Source: Fluviibacter sp964498255 (GTDB lineage: Bacteria; Pseudomonadota; Gammaproteobacteria; Burkholderiales; Rhodocyclaceae). Taken from it: a DNA stretch of 64,000 nt. The stretch lies in NCBI GenBank assembly GCA_964498255.1, contig CAZCGW010000005.1:66197-130196 (forward strand), read 5' to 3'. Both the position numbers and the translations under genes were made by a program. Shown here piece after piece: positions 27,164 to 36,252 of this stretch. Below the pieces are notes generated by a model that saw only the letters and a program-made list of their open reading frames with translations, was not told where the DNA came from and ran no database searches. The stretch's first letter is position 1. Every line of letters begins with the position of its first letter.

Positions 27164-27769
27164 CTATTTTACTGCAAACCGCCACTGCGCCACTGAAATT
27201 CCCTGAGCAGCCACATCGGCTGTCAAACTATCGACATCCGCCCCGGAAACCAGCAGGTCAGGGCATCGTGCAGAAAAATCACGAATACTCCGCAATGGCA
27301 AAGGGCTGCTCCAGGCCAGCATTAGGCGATTACCAGCAAGCTGATCAAACTTTGATTGCCACCCCAGGTGTAATGCACCCGATTTGTCCCGAGTGCGCCG
27401 AAGCTCCTGGTTAAGCGGAGAGGCTTCTATGGCGGAGGTGAGTGCTATTTGCCTCGCAGAAAGCCACGATAAATCACCCACTTCTTCCTGTCTGCCAGTG
27501 ACCAAAGCGCCGGACGACAAATTACTGCCACCAAATACTACGACCGGGACAAGGTATTCGGCTGAAAGCACCATGGCCTCTGCCAGCCAGGTTTCGGCAA
27601 CACCTTGCGGCGCCCCATTCAACTCCAGCACCGGCACCCCAAGATTGCGTAAGGACTGCCGAAATAACCCTGCATCGCCATGTGCTTCCGGTTGATAACC
27701 ATGCCATTGTGGTTCCTCACAGCGTAACCGGCTCAAATAGTAGGCAAAAGAGGCTTCTCGTGTAGACAT
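27164..27769 (-). CDS. Unknown protein, possibly 2-oxoacid oxidoreductase-like domain
   Basis: I do not recognise this 201-residue protein with certainty. The middle part (about 34-95: GLFRQSLRNLGVPVLELNG, then LAEAMVLSAEYLVPVVVF) resembles the segment of ferredoxin-dependent 2-oxoacid or indolepyruvate oxidoreductase alpha chains where the family has LxxSExxxxPV. There is no signal peptide or membrane helix. It is far too short to be a whole oxidoreductase and no partner subunit is near. It is first in the folD-purE-purK-tsaC operon, six bases before folD. Confidence 0.5.
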   Translation of the reverse strand: MSTREASFAYYLSRLRCEEPQWHGYQPEAHGDAGLFRQSLRNLGVPVLELNGAPQGVAETWLAEAMVLSAEYLVPVVVFGGSNLSSGALVTGRQEEVGDLSWLSARQIALTSAIEASPLNQELRRTRDKSGALHLGWQSKFDQLAGNRLMLAWSSPLPLRSIRDFSARCPDLLVSGADVDSLTADVAAQGISVAQWRFAVK

Positions 27770-27881
27770 GTTGTGATCATGCCACGCTCTTTATTAAAGA
27801 ACGAATGAACCGCTTGACGCACGATGAATCGCACTTTAGTATTTTCACATAACAAGACGTTATTTCATATTGCAAAACAAG

Positions 27882-27987
27882 CAACCCGTCACAGCGGTTG
27901 TGCGGCGCGGAACTTCGCGAGGGCACATACCGCTATAGTCACAACGGGTTGTCCAAATCGAGTCTTAAACGCTGGTCGTCACGGGTT
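27882..27987 (+). promoter_or_regulatory. aceE leader with three ACGGGTT motifs
   Basis: The 249 bases before aceE have no convincing gene. ACGGGTT occurs three times: inverted at 27883-27889, direct at 27944-27950 and direct at 27981-27987. The middle copy is part of the perfect dyad ACAAC-GG-GTTGT (27941-27952), immediately downstream of a possible -10 box TATAGT (27934-27939). A repressor binding here would cover the transcription start. It does not match the PdhR site of E. coli as I know it. Confidence 0.45.
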
Positions 27988-28018
27988 CCATAAAAATCCG
28001 TCTCAATAAGGAGGTAGC

Positions 28019-30712
28019 ATGTCGGCAGAAAACGAAATGAATTCCATACCCGGTCAAAGCACTGATTCGGACCCCCAGGAAACCCGCGAATGGCAGGATG
28101 CTCTCACCGGCGTTATTAGTAATGAAGGGGATGAGCGCGCCCACTACCTGATCGAAACGCTGATTGATCAGGCACGCGCCAAAGGCATCGACATTCCGTA
28201 TTCCGCCAACACCGAATACATCAACACGATTCCTGTTGCACAACAGCCCAAGTATCCGGGCAACGCGGACATGGAGATCAAGATCCACTCCTATATCCGC
28301 TGGAACGCCATGGCGATGGTTGTGCGCGCCAACAAACACACCAACGTCGGCGGACATATCGCTTCATTTGCTTCGGCAGCCGCCCTCTACGATGTGGGCT
28401 TCTCACATTTCTGGCACGCGCCATCGGCCAACCACGATGGCGATCTGATTTTCTTCCAGGGTCACTCGGTACCCGGCGTCTACGCACGCGCCTTCATGCT
28501 TGGCCGATTTACCGAAGCGCAGCTTGATCATTTCCGTCAGGAAACTACCGGCAAGGGGATCTCCTCCTACCCCCACCCTTGGCTGATGCCCGACTTCTGG
28601 CAGTTCCCCACCGTATCGATGGGCCTTGGCCCGATTCAGGCGATCTACCAGGCGCGCTTCATGAAATACCTGGCGAGCCGCAACCTCATTAACGCTGAAA
28701 AAGCGGCACAACGTAAGGTTTGGGCCTTCCTTGGCGATGGCGAGACCGACGAAGTGGAATCGCTCGGTGCCATTGGTATGGCCGGTCGCGAAAAACTCGA
28801 CAACCTGATCTTCGTGATCAACTGTAACCTGCAGCGTCTGGATGGCCCGGTGCGCGGCAACGGCAAAATCATTCAGGATCTGGAATCGGAATTCCGCGGT
28901 GCCGGCTGGAATGTGGTCAAGCTGATCTGGGGCACGCATTGGGATGCACTGTTCCAACGCGACACCCAGGGCATTCTGAAGCAACGCATGATGGATCTGT
29001 GCGATGGCGAGTACCAGACCTTTAAGTCCAAAGATGGTGCCTACGTTCGTGAGCACTTCTTCAACACGCCCGAACTGAAGGCGCTTGTCGCCGACTGGAC
29101 TGATGACGAAATCTGGCAATTGAATCGCGGCGGCCATGATCTATTCAAGATCTTCGCTGCTTACGACCGTGCCATTAAGCATAAAGGCCAGCCAACGCTA
29201 ATCCTCGCCAAAACCATTAAGGGCTTTGGTATGGGCAAGGCCGGTGAAGCGATGAATACCTCGCACCAGCAGAAGAAGATGGATAAGGAGCAGATCGCGC
29301 GCTTCCGCGATCGTTTCTCGCTGCCGGTGAAAGATGAAGAAATTGAAGCACTACCCTATCTGAAATTCCCGGAAGATTCGGCAGAGCACAAATACATGCT
29401 GGAACGCCGTATGGCTCTGGGTGGTTTCCTGCCACAGCGCCGTCGCAAAGCCGAAGCGTTAACAATTCCGCCGCTGTCGTCCTTTGATGCTTTGCTTAAA
29501 GCGTCTGGCGAAGGGCGAGAACTGTCGACCACCATGGCCATTGTCCGCATCATGAACATGATGCTCAAAGACAAAGCAGTAGGCCGTAATGTCGTCCCAA
29601 TCGTTCCGGATGAGTCGCGCACCTTCGGTATGGAAGGCATGTTCCGCGCCGTGGGCATCTGGAACCAGGAAGGCCAGAACTACGTGCCGGAAGATCATGA
29701 CCAGCTGATGTTCTATAAAGAGAGCAAAGATGGTCAGGTTCTTCAAGAAGGCATTAACGAAGCGGGCGCCATGAGCGACTGGATTGCCGCTGCGACTGCC
29801 TACTCCGTGCATGGCGTTCAAACGATTCCGTTTTACATCTGCTACTCGATGTTTGGCCTACAGCGCACCCTGGATCTGTGCTGGGCTGCAGGCGATCAAC
29901 GTGCGCGTGGCTTCCTGATTGGCGGCACGGCCGGTAGAACAACGCTCAATGGCGAAGGTCTTCAGCACGAGGATGGCCACAGCCTGCTACTCGCGAACCT
30001 GATCCCGAACTGCATCTCCTACGACCCTACATTCCAGTACGAAGTTGCTGTCGTCGTTCAAGATGGTATGCGTCGCATGCACGTTGATCAGGAAGATGTT
30101 TTCTACTACATCACCGTGATGAACGAAAACTACGAACATCCGGAAATGCCTGCAGGCGCAGCCCCCGACATCATCAAAGGGATGTACGCCTTCAAGAAGG
30201 GTACAGCTGGCACTGGACCGCGTGTACAACTTCTAGGCTCCGGCACGATTTTCCGCGAAGTTATCGCCGCTGCAGAACTACTGCGCAAAGACTGGGGCGT
30301 CGAATCGGATCTGTGGGGCTGCCCAAGTTTCAACGAGCTGGCTCGCGATGGTGAAGATGTGGCTCGCTGGAATATGCTCCACCCGACGGATCCGCAACGT
30401 ATCTCCCACGTGGAATCGAAGCTCGCAGGCACCAGCGGTCCGGTAGTTGCTGCAACCGACTATATCAAGCTCTACGCAGAACAGATCCGCCCATTCATCA
30501 AGAAAAACTTTGTTGCCCTCGGCACGAACGGCTTCGGCCGTTCTGATACCCGCGAGCACCTCCGTAACTTCTTCGAGGTCGACCGTCACTGGGTCACGGT
30601 AGCAGCACTCAAAGCACTGGCCGATGAAGGCACGATTGGCCGAGACAAAGTGGCTGCAGCCATCACCAAGTATCAGTTAGATCCAAACAAACCAAACCCG
30701 ATGTCGGTTTAA
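28019..30712 (+). CDS. aceE: Pyruvate dehydrogenase E1 component (homodimeric)
   Basis: AceE decarboxylates pyruvate with thiamine diphosphate and passes the acetyl group to lipoyl-E2. The 897-residue length fits the single-chain E1 of proteobacteria. The thiamine-binding motif starts at GDGETDEVESLGAIGMAG (about 239-256) and ends at FVINCNLQRLDG. A GGAGG lies five bases before the ATG. It is first of aceE-aceF-lpdA, 13 bases before aceF. Confidence 0.98.
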   Translation: MSAENEMNSIPGQSTDSDPQETREWQDALTGVISNEGDERAHYLIETLIDQARAKGIDIPYSANTEYINTIPVAQQPKYPGNADMEIKIHSYIRWNAMAMVVRANKHTNVGGHIASFASAAALYDVGFSHFWHAPSANHDGDLIFFQGHSVPGVYARAFMLGRFTEAQLDHFRQETTGKGISSYPHPWLMPDFWQFPTVSMGLGPIQAIYQARFMKYLASRNLINAEKAAQRKVWAFLGDGETDEVESLGAIGMAGREKLDNLIFVINCNLQRLDGPVRGNGKIIQDLESEFRGAGWNVVKLIWGTHWDALFQRDTQGILKQRMMDLCDGEYQTFKSKDGAYVREHFFNTPELKALVADWTDDEIWQLNRGGHDLFKIFAAYDRAIKHKGQPTLILAKTIKGFGMGKAGEAMNTSHQQKKMDKEQIARFRDRFSLPVKDEEIEALPYLKFPEDSAEHKYMLERRMALGGFLPQRRRKAEALTIPPLSSFDALLKASGEGRELSTTMAIVRIMNMMLKDKAVGRNVVPIVPDESRTFGMEGMFRAVGIWNQEGQNYVPEDHDQLMFYKESKDGQVLQEGINEAGAMSDWIAAATAYSVHGVQTIPFYICYSMFGLQRTLDLCWAAGDQRARGFLIGGTAGRTTLNGEGLQHEDGHSLLLANLIPNCISYDPTFQYEVAVVVQDGMRRMHVDQEDVFYYITVMNENYEHPEMPAGAAPDIIKGMYAFKKGTAGTGPRVQLLGSGTIFREVIAAAELLRKDWGVESDLWGCPSFNELARDGEDVARWNMLHPTDPQRISHVESKLAGTSGPVVAATDYIKLYAEQIRPFIKKNFVALGTNGFGRSDTREHLRNFFEVDRHWVTVAALKALADEGTIGRDKVAAAITKYQLDPNKPNPMSV

Positions 30713-30725
30713 GCGAGAAACCACC

Positions 30726-32363
30726 ATGAGCCAACTGATTGATATCAAGGTCCCGGACATCGGCGACTTTGCTGATGTCCCCGTGATTGAAGTGTTTGTT
30801 AAACCTGGCGACGTCATCAAAATTGATGACGCACTCGTGACACTGGAATCTGACAAAGCCACTATGGACGTACCAGCCTCTGCCGCTGGTGTTGTCAAAG
30901 AAGTACTCGTGAAGCTGGGCGATCGCATCGGCGAAGGCGCTGTTGTTGTGCGTGTTGAAGCCGCGAACGCAGCAACAGCCGCGCCCGATTCTGCACCAGC
31001 TGCGACACCTGCCCCGACGGCTGCGCCGCAAGCAGCTGCTCCTGCCGCAGGTGGTGGCATTGTGGACGTAAAAGTACCTGATATCGGCGACTTCGCAGAA
31101 GTGCCGGTGATCGAGGTTTTCGTGAAGCCGGGTGATGTCGTCAAAGTCGATGATGCTCTGGTAACGCTGGAGTCAGACAAAGCCACCATGGATGTGCCGT
31201 CCTCTGCCGCAGGTACCGTCAAAGAGGTATTGGTCAAACTCGGCGACAAGGTAGGTGAAGGCAGTGTGATCGTTCGCCTTGAAAGCAGCACAGCCCCATC
31301 TGCTAGCGTAGCCGCGCCTGCACCAACCGCTACTACGCCAGTACCGCCTACGCCAGCTGCGGTACCCGTTGCCGCACCGGCCGTCGCTGTCGCAGCAATT
31401 GCATCGGCATCCAGTTTGCCCAGCCTGCCCATCGGCAGTGCCGTTCACGCCAGCCCGGGCATCCGCGCTTATGCACGTGAGCTCGGTGTCGATCTGACAC
31501 AAGTTAAAGCCAGCGGCCCAAAACACCGCATTGTGCGCGAAGATATTACTGGTTTTGTTAAGGGTGCCATGAGCACCGGTATCGTTCCGGGCAAAACCCC
31601 TGCTGCTACCGGTGGCAATGGTGGCGGCCTGGATCTGCTACCGTGGCCTAAGGTCGACTTTGCTAAATTCGGTCCGATCGAAGTACAGCCGCTGTCACGC
31701 ATCAAGAAGATTTCCGGCCAGAACCTCTCTCGTAACTGGGCGATGATTCCCGCCGTGACTTATCACGAAGATGCCGACATCACTGACCTGGAAGCTTTCC
31801 GCGTTCAACTGAACAAGGAAAATGAAAAGGGTGGCGGCGCCAAACTTACCATGCTTGCCTTCCTGGTAAAGGCTTGCGTCAAAGCCATGCAGCGGCACCC
31901 CGAGTTCAACGCCTCACTGGATGGTGACAACCTGATTCTCAAGCAATACTTCAACATCGGCTTTGCGGCAGATACCCCGAATGGACTGGTCGTCCCGGTG
32001 ATCAAAAATGCCGACAAGAAATCGGTCTTTGAAATTGCCCAGGAGTCTGGAGATCTGGCCAAGCAAGCTCGCGATGGCAAACTCAAGCCTGCCGATATGC
32101 AAGGGTCCTGCTTTACGATTTCTTCTCTCGGCGGCATTGGCGGCACCTACTTTGCCCCTATCGTTAACGCGCCGGAAGTCGCCATTCTCGGCGTCAACAA
32201 GAGTGCAATGAAGCCAGTATGGGACGGCAAGCAATTCGTACCACGCCTGACGCTACCGCTCTCGTTAACCGCCGATCACCGTGTGATTGATGGTGCTCTG
32301 GCAACGCGATTCAATGTCTATCTGGCTCAAATGCTGGCGGATTTCCGCCGCGTTGCGCTCTAA
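30726..32363 (+). CDS. aceF: Pyruvate dehydrogenase E2, dihydrolipoyl acetyltransferase
   Basis: The 545-residue E2 has two lipoyl domains (about 3-76 and 113-186) with lipoylated lysines K44 and K152 in ESDKATMDVP. Ala/Pro-rich linkers join them to an E3-binding domain (HASPGIRAYARELGVDLTQV, about 240-275) and a catalytic domain from about 315. The active-site block DHRVIDGALATRF is near residues 517-529. It forms the core of the complex and carries acetyl groups between E1 and E3. Confidence 0.98.
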   Translation: MSQLIDIKVPDIGDFADVPVIEVFVKPGDVIKIDDALVTLESDKATMDVPASAAGVVKEVLVKLGDRIGEGAVVVRVEAANAATAAPDSAPAATPAPTAAPQAAAPAAGGGIVDVKVPDIGDFAEVPVIEVFVKPGDVVKVDDALVTLESDKATMDVPSSAAGTVKEVLVKLGDKVGEGSVIVRLESSTAPSASVAAPAPTATTPVPPTPAAVPVAAPAVAVAAIASASSLPSLPIGSAVHASPGIRAYARELGVDLTQVKASGPKHRIVREDITGFVKGAMSTGIVPGKTPAATGGNGGGLDLLPWPKVDFAKFGPIEVQPLSRIKKISGQNLSRNWAMIPAVTYHEDADITDLEAFRVQLNKENEKGGGAKLTMLAFLVKACVKAMQRHPEFNASLDGDNLILKQYFNIGFAADTPNGLVVPVIKNADKKSVFEIAQESGDLAKQARDGKLKPADMQGSCFTISSLGGIGGTYFAPIVNAPEVAILGVNKSAMKPVWDGKQFVPRLTLPLSLTADHRVIDGALATRFNVYLAQMLADFRRVAL

Positions 32364-32374
32364 GGAGAAGTCTC

Positions 32375-34192
32375 ATGAGCCAACTGATTGAACTGAAAGT
32401 ACCCGACATCGGCGACTTTCCCGAAGTGCCTGTCATTGAGGTCTTCATCAAGCCGGGGGATGTCATCAAGGTTGATGATGCCTTGGTGACTCTTGAGTCC
32501 GACAAAGCCACGATGGATGTCCCCGCTTCTGCAGCCGGTACGGTCAAAGAAGTGCTGGTAAAACTTGGCGATAAGATCGGCGAAGGTACCGTAGTCGCTC
32601 GTATCGAGGCGACTGAAACTGCCAGTGCATCAGCAGCCAGTGCACCAGCTTCAGCGTCCACGCTGGCCACTCCTACCCCTCCTGCAGCAGCCGCAACGTC
32701 ACCTGCTCCCGCTGCGCCAACGCCAGCTACAAGCTACACAGGCACTGTTGATGTCGATTGCGATGTGCTGGTGCTTGGCGGTGGTCCCGGCGGCTATTCC
32801 GCTGCATTCCGCGCCGCTGATCTGGGTCTGAATACAGTTATCGTTGAACGCTATGGCACCCTCGGTGGTGTTTGCCTCAATGTCGGCTGCATTCCCTCCA
32901 AAGCGCTGCTACATATCGCCGGCGTGATGGAAGAAGTCACACACCTGCACGAACTCGGCATTGTAGAAATGACATCGGCCAAGGTTTCCGTAGAGAAGCT
33001 ACGTGAACATAAGACCAAGGTTGTCACCAAACTCACCGGCGGACTTGCCGGCATGGCCAAGGGGCGCAAAGTAGCGCAGGTCCGAGGCCTCGGCACATTC
33101 ATTGATGCACATCATATGAGTGTAGAAACCACGAGCGGTGATGGCCAAAAAACAACGGGCGATAAAAAAGTCGTTCGCTTCAAACAGGCCATTATTGCTG
33201 CGGGCTCGCAATCTATCAAACTCCCCTTCATGCCAGTCGACCCACGCATCGTGGACTCAACTGGCGCGCTAGAACTGAAAGATGTCCCCAAACGTATGCT
33301 GGTCGTCGGTGGCGGCATCATCGGCCTGGAAATGGCAACGGTTTACGCAACTCTAGGCACGCAAATCGACGTGGTAGAACTCGGACCGGGTCTGATGCCC
33401 GGTGCTGATCGCGACCTGGTTAAAGTCTGGGAGAAGATGAATCTCTCTCGATTTAACCGTGTCATGCTCAACACCAAATGTATTGCAGCCAAAGCAGAGC
33501 CTGCCGGAATTACCGTTCAGTTTGAAGGGGCCAACGGCACCGAAACGCCCGTGGCCGGTATCTATGACCGCGTGCTAGTTGCGGTCGGACGCTCACCCAA
33601 TGGCAACAAAGTGGGCGCAGACAAAGCTGGTGTGTTCGTCGATGAACGCGGTTTCATCAAAGTCGATAACCAGATGCGCACTAACATACCTAATATCTTT
33701 GCGATTGGTGATCTTGTGGGTCAGCCTATGCTGGCACACAAAGCGGTGCATGAAGGCCATGTTGCCGCTGAAGTTGCCGCCGGTCATAAACGAGTCTTTG
33801 ACCCGTTACAAATTCCATCCGTTGCCTATACAGACCCTGAAGTTGCCTGGGCCGGTATGACTGAAGAGCAATGCAAAGCCAGTGGCCGCAAATTTACCAA
33901 GGCCATGTTCCCCTGGGCAGCATCAGGCCGCGCTATTGCTAATGGACGAGATGAAGGTTTTACCAAGCTGCTGTTTGATGCGGAATCACATCGCATTATT
34001 GGTGGTGGCATTGTTGGCACCAATGCCGGTGACCTCATCGGTGAGGTCTGCCTTGCAATTGAAATGGGTTGTGATGCTGCGGACATGGGGCACACTATTC
34101 ACCCGCACCCAACACTCTGCGAATCAGTCGGTCTGGCAGCAGAAGTTGCTGAAGGTGCCTGTACCGATCTACCGCCACAAAAGAAGAAGTAA
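32375..34192 (+). CDS. lpdA: Pyruvate dehydrogenase E3 with N-terminal lipoyl domain
   Basis: This 605-residue dihydrolipoamide dehydrogenase has an extra N-terminal lipoyl domain (1-75, lysine K44) and an Ala/Pro linker, then the FAD and NAD domains. The redox pair is C167 and C172 in CLNVGCIPSK. The active-site base is in HPHPT at about 576-580. Lipoyl-E3 fusions are common in betaproteobacteria and Neisseria. It follows aceF by 11 bases and ends before a strong terminator. Confidence 0.97.
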   Translation: MSQLIELKVPDIGDFPEVPVIEVFIKPGDVIKVDDALVTLESDKATMDVPASAAGTVKEVLVKLGDKIGEGTVVARIEATETASASAASAPASASTLATPTPPAAAATSPAPAAPTPATSYTGTVDVDCDVLVLGGGPGGYSAAFRAADLGLNTVIVERYGTLGGVCLNVGCIPSKALLHIAGVMEEVTHLHELGIVEMTSAKVSVEKLREHKTKVVTKLTGGLAGMAKGRKVAQVRGLGTFIDAHHMSVETTSGDGQKTTGDKKVVRFKQAIIAAGSQSIKLPFMPVDPRIVDSTGALELKDVPKRMLVVGGGIIGLEMATVYATLGTQIDVVELGPGLMPGADRDLVKVWEKMNLSRFNRVMLNTKCIAAKAEPAGITVQFEGANGTETPVAGIYDRVLVAVGRSPNGNKVGADKAGVFVDERGFIKVDNQMRTNIPNIFAIGDLVGQPMLAHKAVHEGHVAAEVAAGHKRVFDPLQIPSVAYTDPEVAWAGMTEEQCKASGRKFTKAMFPWAASGRAIANGRDEGFTKLLFDAESHRIIGGGIVGTNAGDLIGEVCLAIEMGCDAADMGHTIHPHPTLCESVGLAAEVAEGACTDLPPQKKK

Positions 34193-34221
34193 GCAGCGCA
34201 CCGCTAACCGAAGACCCAAAG

Positions 34222-34252
34222 AAAAACCCCACGTTTTCACGTGGGGTTTTTT
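34222..34252. terminator. Terminator between lpdA and the histone-like gene
   Basis: A 13-base-pair stem (core ACCCCACGT/ACGTGGGGT, loop TTTC) has an A tract on the left and a T tract on the right, so it can act on both strands. It closes the pyruvate dehydrogenase operon. Confidence 0.92.
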
Positions 34253-34278
34253 ACTGCGTGTTGCCTAGAAAAAGAAAC

Positions 34279-34981
34279 TTACTTCTTCTTAGCAACAGCC
34301 TTCTTGGCTACTGGCTTCTTAGCAACAGCTTTCTTAGCTGCTGGCTTTTTAGCAACGGCCTTCTTGGCTACTGGCTTCTTGGCTACTGGCTTCTTAGCAA
34401 CAGCTTTCTTAGCTACTGGCTTCTTAGCAACAGCTTTCTTAGCTACTGGCTTCTTAGCAACGGCCTNNNNNNNNNNNNNNNNNNNNNNNNNNNNNNNNNN
34501 NNNNNNNNNNNNNNNNNNNNNNNNNNNNNNNNNNNNNNNNNNNNNNNNNNNNNNNNNNNNNNNNNNCAACAGCTTTCTTAGCTACTGGCTTCTTAGCAAC
34601 GGCCTTCTTGGCTGCTGGCTTTTTAGCAACGGCCTTCTTGGCTGCTGGCTTCTTAGCAACAGCTTTCTTAGCTACTGGCTTTTTAGCAACGGCCTTCTTG
34701 GCTGCTGGCTTTTTAGCGACGGCCTTCTTGGCTGCTGGCTTCTTAGCGACAGCTTTCTTAGCTACTGGCTTTTTAGCGACGGCCTTCTTGGCAACTGGCT
34801 TCTTGGCGACAGCCTTTTTAGCGGCTGGTTTCTTGGCCGCTGGCTTTTTAGCAGCAGGCTTCTTCGCAGCTGCTTTTTTAGCGGCTGGTTTTTTGGCAGC
34901 TGGTTTTGCAGCAGCGGCCGGTTTCTTAGCGGCCAGTGTTGCAGCCAGGGTCATGAACGACGAGGTTGTTTCAGTTGACAT
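34279..34981 (-). CDS. Histone H1-like, Lys/Ala/Pro-repeat DNA-binding protein (gapped)
   Basis: The start is the ATG at 34979-34981, preceded by GGAAGGAG. After about 20 residues (STETTSSFMTLAATLAAKKP) the protein is almost only repeats of five residues such as KKPVA and KKAVA, like the H1-type nucleoid proteins of betaproteobacteria and chlamydiae (HctB, AlgP/BpH1-like). The DNA is a tandem array of 15- and 30-base units. A run of 100 N (34467-34566) breaks the gene. The parts before and after are out of frame with exactly 100 bases, but would join if the true gap were a multiple of three. The real length is therefore unknown. Confidence 0.88.
34467..34566. other. 100-N assembly gap inside a tandem repeat
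   Basis: Exactly 100 ambiguous bases interrupt the repetitive histone-like gene. A round number like this is normally a placeholder for a gap of unknown size, caused by reads that cannot span the repeat. Confidence 0.97.
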
Positions 34982-35062
34982 CTTGGCGTCTCCTTCCAGA
35001 ATGGATTTGGTAAGCACAGTTTATACACTTCATGTGGTGTGTAAAGATTTTTTTATGCTTTT

Positions 35063-35078
35063 TTTCAATTAATTGAAA
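35063..35078. promoter_or_regulatory. Perfect palindrome between histone-like gene and rpiA
   Basis: TTTCAATTAATTGAAA is a 16-base perfect palindrome placed in the divergent intergenic region, 82 bases from the histone-like start and about 128 bases from the rpiA start. It could be a regulator site. It has no GC-rich core, so it is unlikely to be a terminator. Confidence 0.45.
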
Positions 35079-35205
35079 GAGGTGTGACAATTTTTTCATG
35101 CACTGCTTTGAAACATTTTCCTTCATTGGTCGCAACAAAAATTTATAGCGACGATTAAAGCGGATAATGTGCGGACGTTTTTTAACGTGGCTCACAGGAA
35201 ATACG

Positions 35206-35886
35206 ATGACACCAGAACAACAAAATCAACTCAAAAAATCTGTCGCACAAGCCGCTGCAGATTACGTTGCTCAAAACCTGCAAACCGGCGCCATACTTGG
35301 CGTTGGGACGGGTTCAACCGCCAACCTTTTCATCGATGCGCTTGTGCCGATTAAAGAAAAAATTCGTGGGGCGGTAGCCAGTTCCGAAACCACCGCACGC
35401 AAACTCATCGAGATTGGCATTCCATTAGTCGACCTCAATGACATCGACTCACTGCCCATTTACGTTGATGGCGCCGACGAAATTGATCACGCCTTCGCCA
35501 TGATCAAAGGCGGGGGTGGCGCGCTTACCCGTGAAAAAATCATTGCTGATGTTGCTGACGTCTTCGTTTGCATCGCCGACGCATCTAAATGCGTGCCTAT
35601 TCTTGGTCACTTTCCGCTTCCGGTTGAAGTGATTCCCATGGCCTCCGCTCAAGTAGCGCGTGCACTTCGCAAACTAGGTGGCTCACCGGTTCTACGCCCG
35701 GGCTTCGTTACCGATAACGGAAACCATATTCTTGATGTATCCGGCTTAACGATTAACGATCCGATCAGTTTCGAATCTAATCTCAATCAGATCGTAGGCA
35801 CGGTCACCAATGGCTTGTTTGCGCGCCGTGGTGCTGATGTCCTTCTACTGGGTACGCTTGAAGGCGTTGAAAAGCGCACACGGTAA
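35206..35886 (+). CDS. rpiA: Ribose-5-phosphate isomerase A
   Basis: RpiA interconverts ribose 5-phosphate and ribulose 5-phosphate. From the ATG at 35206 the protein has 226 residues (TPEQQNQLKKSVAQAAADYV). Family motifs are GVGTGSTANLFIDAL, ASSETTARKLIEIG, VDGADEID and KGGGGALTREKIIA. An AGGA lies a few bases upstream of this start; the frame is open to 35167 but that part has no family match. Confidence 0.96.
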   Translation: MTPEQQNQLKKSVAQAAADYVAQNLQTGAILGVGTGSTANLFIDALVPIKEKIRGAVASSETTARKLIEIGIPLVDLNDIDSLPIYVDGADEIDHAFAMIKGGGGALTREKIIADVADVFVCIADASKCVPILGHFPLPVEVIPMASAQVARALRKLGGSPVLRPGFVTDNGNHILDVSGLTINDPISFESNLNQIVGTVTNGLFARRGADVLLLGTLEGVEKRTR

Positions 35887-35904
35887 ATCCACACCGTTCA
35901 AAGC

Positions 35905-35935
35905 AAAAAGGGACTCAAACTGAGTCCCTTTTTTT
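35905..35935. terminator. Terminator between rpiA and yggX
   Basis: GGGACTCA pairs with TGAGTCCC around the loop AAC, with five A on the left and seven T on the right. It serves the convergent genes on both strands. Confidence 0.92.
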
Positions 35936-35954
35936 CACCTGAGCTATTCAGCCA

Positions 35955-36227
35955 TTAGGCTTTGGGTGGCGAAAACCCTTCTACCTGATCAGCACCTTCT
36001 CCGAAGAAATGCTTCTCACACTGCTCACGCAAATATTCACGATGGCGCACGTCTGAAAGATTCAGACGATTCTCATTAATAATCATTGTTTGCAACTTAA
36101 CCCACTGCTGCCAGGCTTCCTTGGAAACCGAGGCCATCAACTTCTGACCAAAAGCTCCCGGTACCGGAGGAAAATCCAGACCTTCGGCCTCTTTGCCCAG
36201 TTTGATGCATTGAACTGTACGCGCCAT
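35955..36227 (-). CDS. yggX: Fe(II)-trafficking/oxidative damage protection protein YggX
   Basis: The 90-residue protein matches YggX: it begins ARTVQCIKLGKEAEGLDFPPVPG, then WQQWVKLQTMIINENRLNLSDVRHREYL. It protects iron-sulfur clusters from oxidative damage and may handle ferrous iron. The conserved cysteine C7 is present. It follows argA on the same strand after 25 bases. Confidence 0.96.
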   Translation of the reverse strand: MARTVQCIKLGKEAEGLDFPPVPGAFGQKLMASVSKEAWQQWVKLQTMIINENRLNLSDVRHREYLREQCEKHFFGEGADQVEGFSPPKA

Positions 36228-36252
36228 TTTTATATTCCCTGTGGTGACGTTA

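Noticed and set aside
28403..29137. 244-residue frame opposite aceE
   Set aside because: Antisense to a well-conserved part of E1 with no family resemblance of its own.
30677..31432. 251-residue Thr/Ser/Ala-rich frame opposite aceF
   Set aside because: It is antisense to the lipoyl domains and Ala/Pro linkers of aceF, whose domains are unmistakable.
34241..34978. Long Leu/Phe/Ala-rich reading frames on the plus strand opposite the histone-like gene
   Set aside because: They are the antisense of the KKPVA/KKAVA repeats. The minus strand has a proper Shine-Dalgarno and start and a known protein type.
34279..34981. Possible CRISPR array because of regular 30-bp units
   Set aside because: The units are directly tandem with no unique spacers and keep a protein reading frame.
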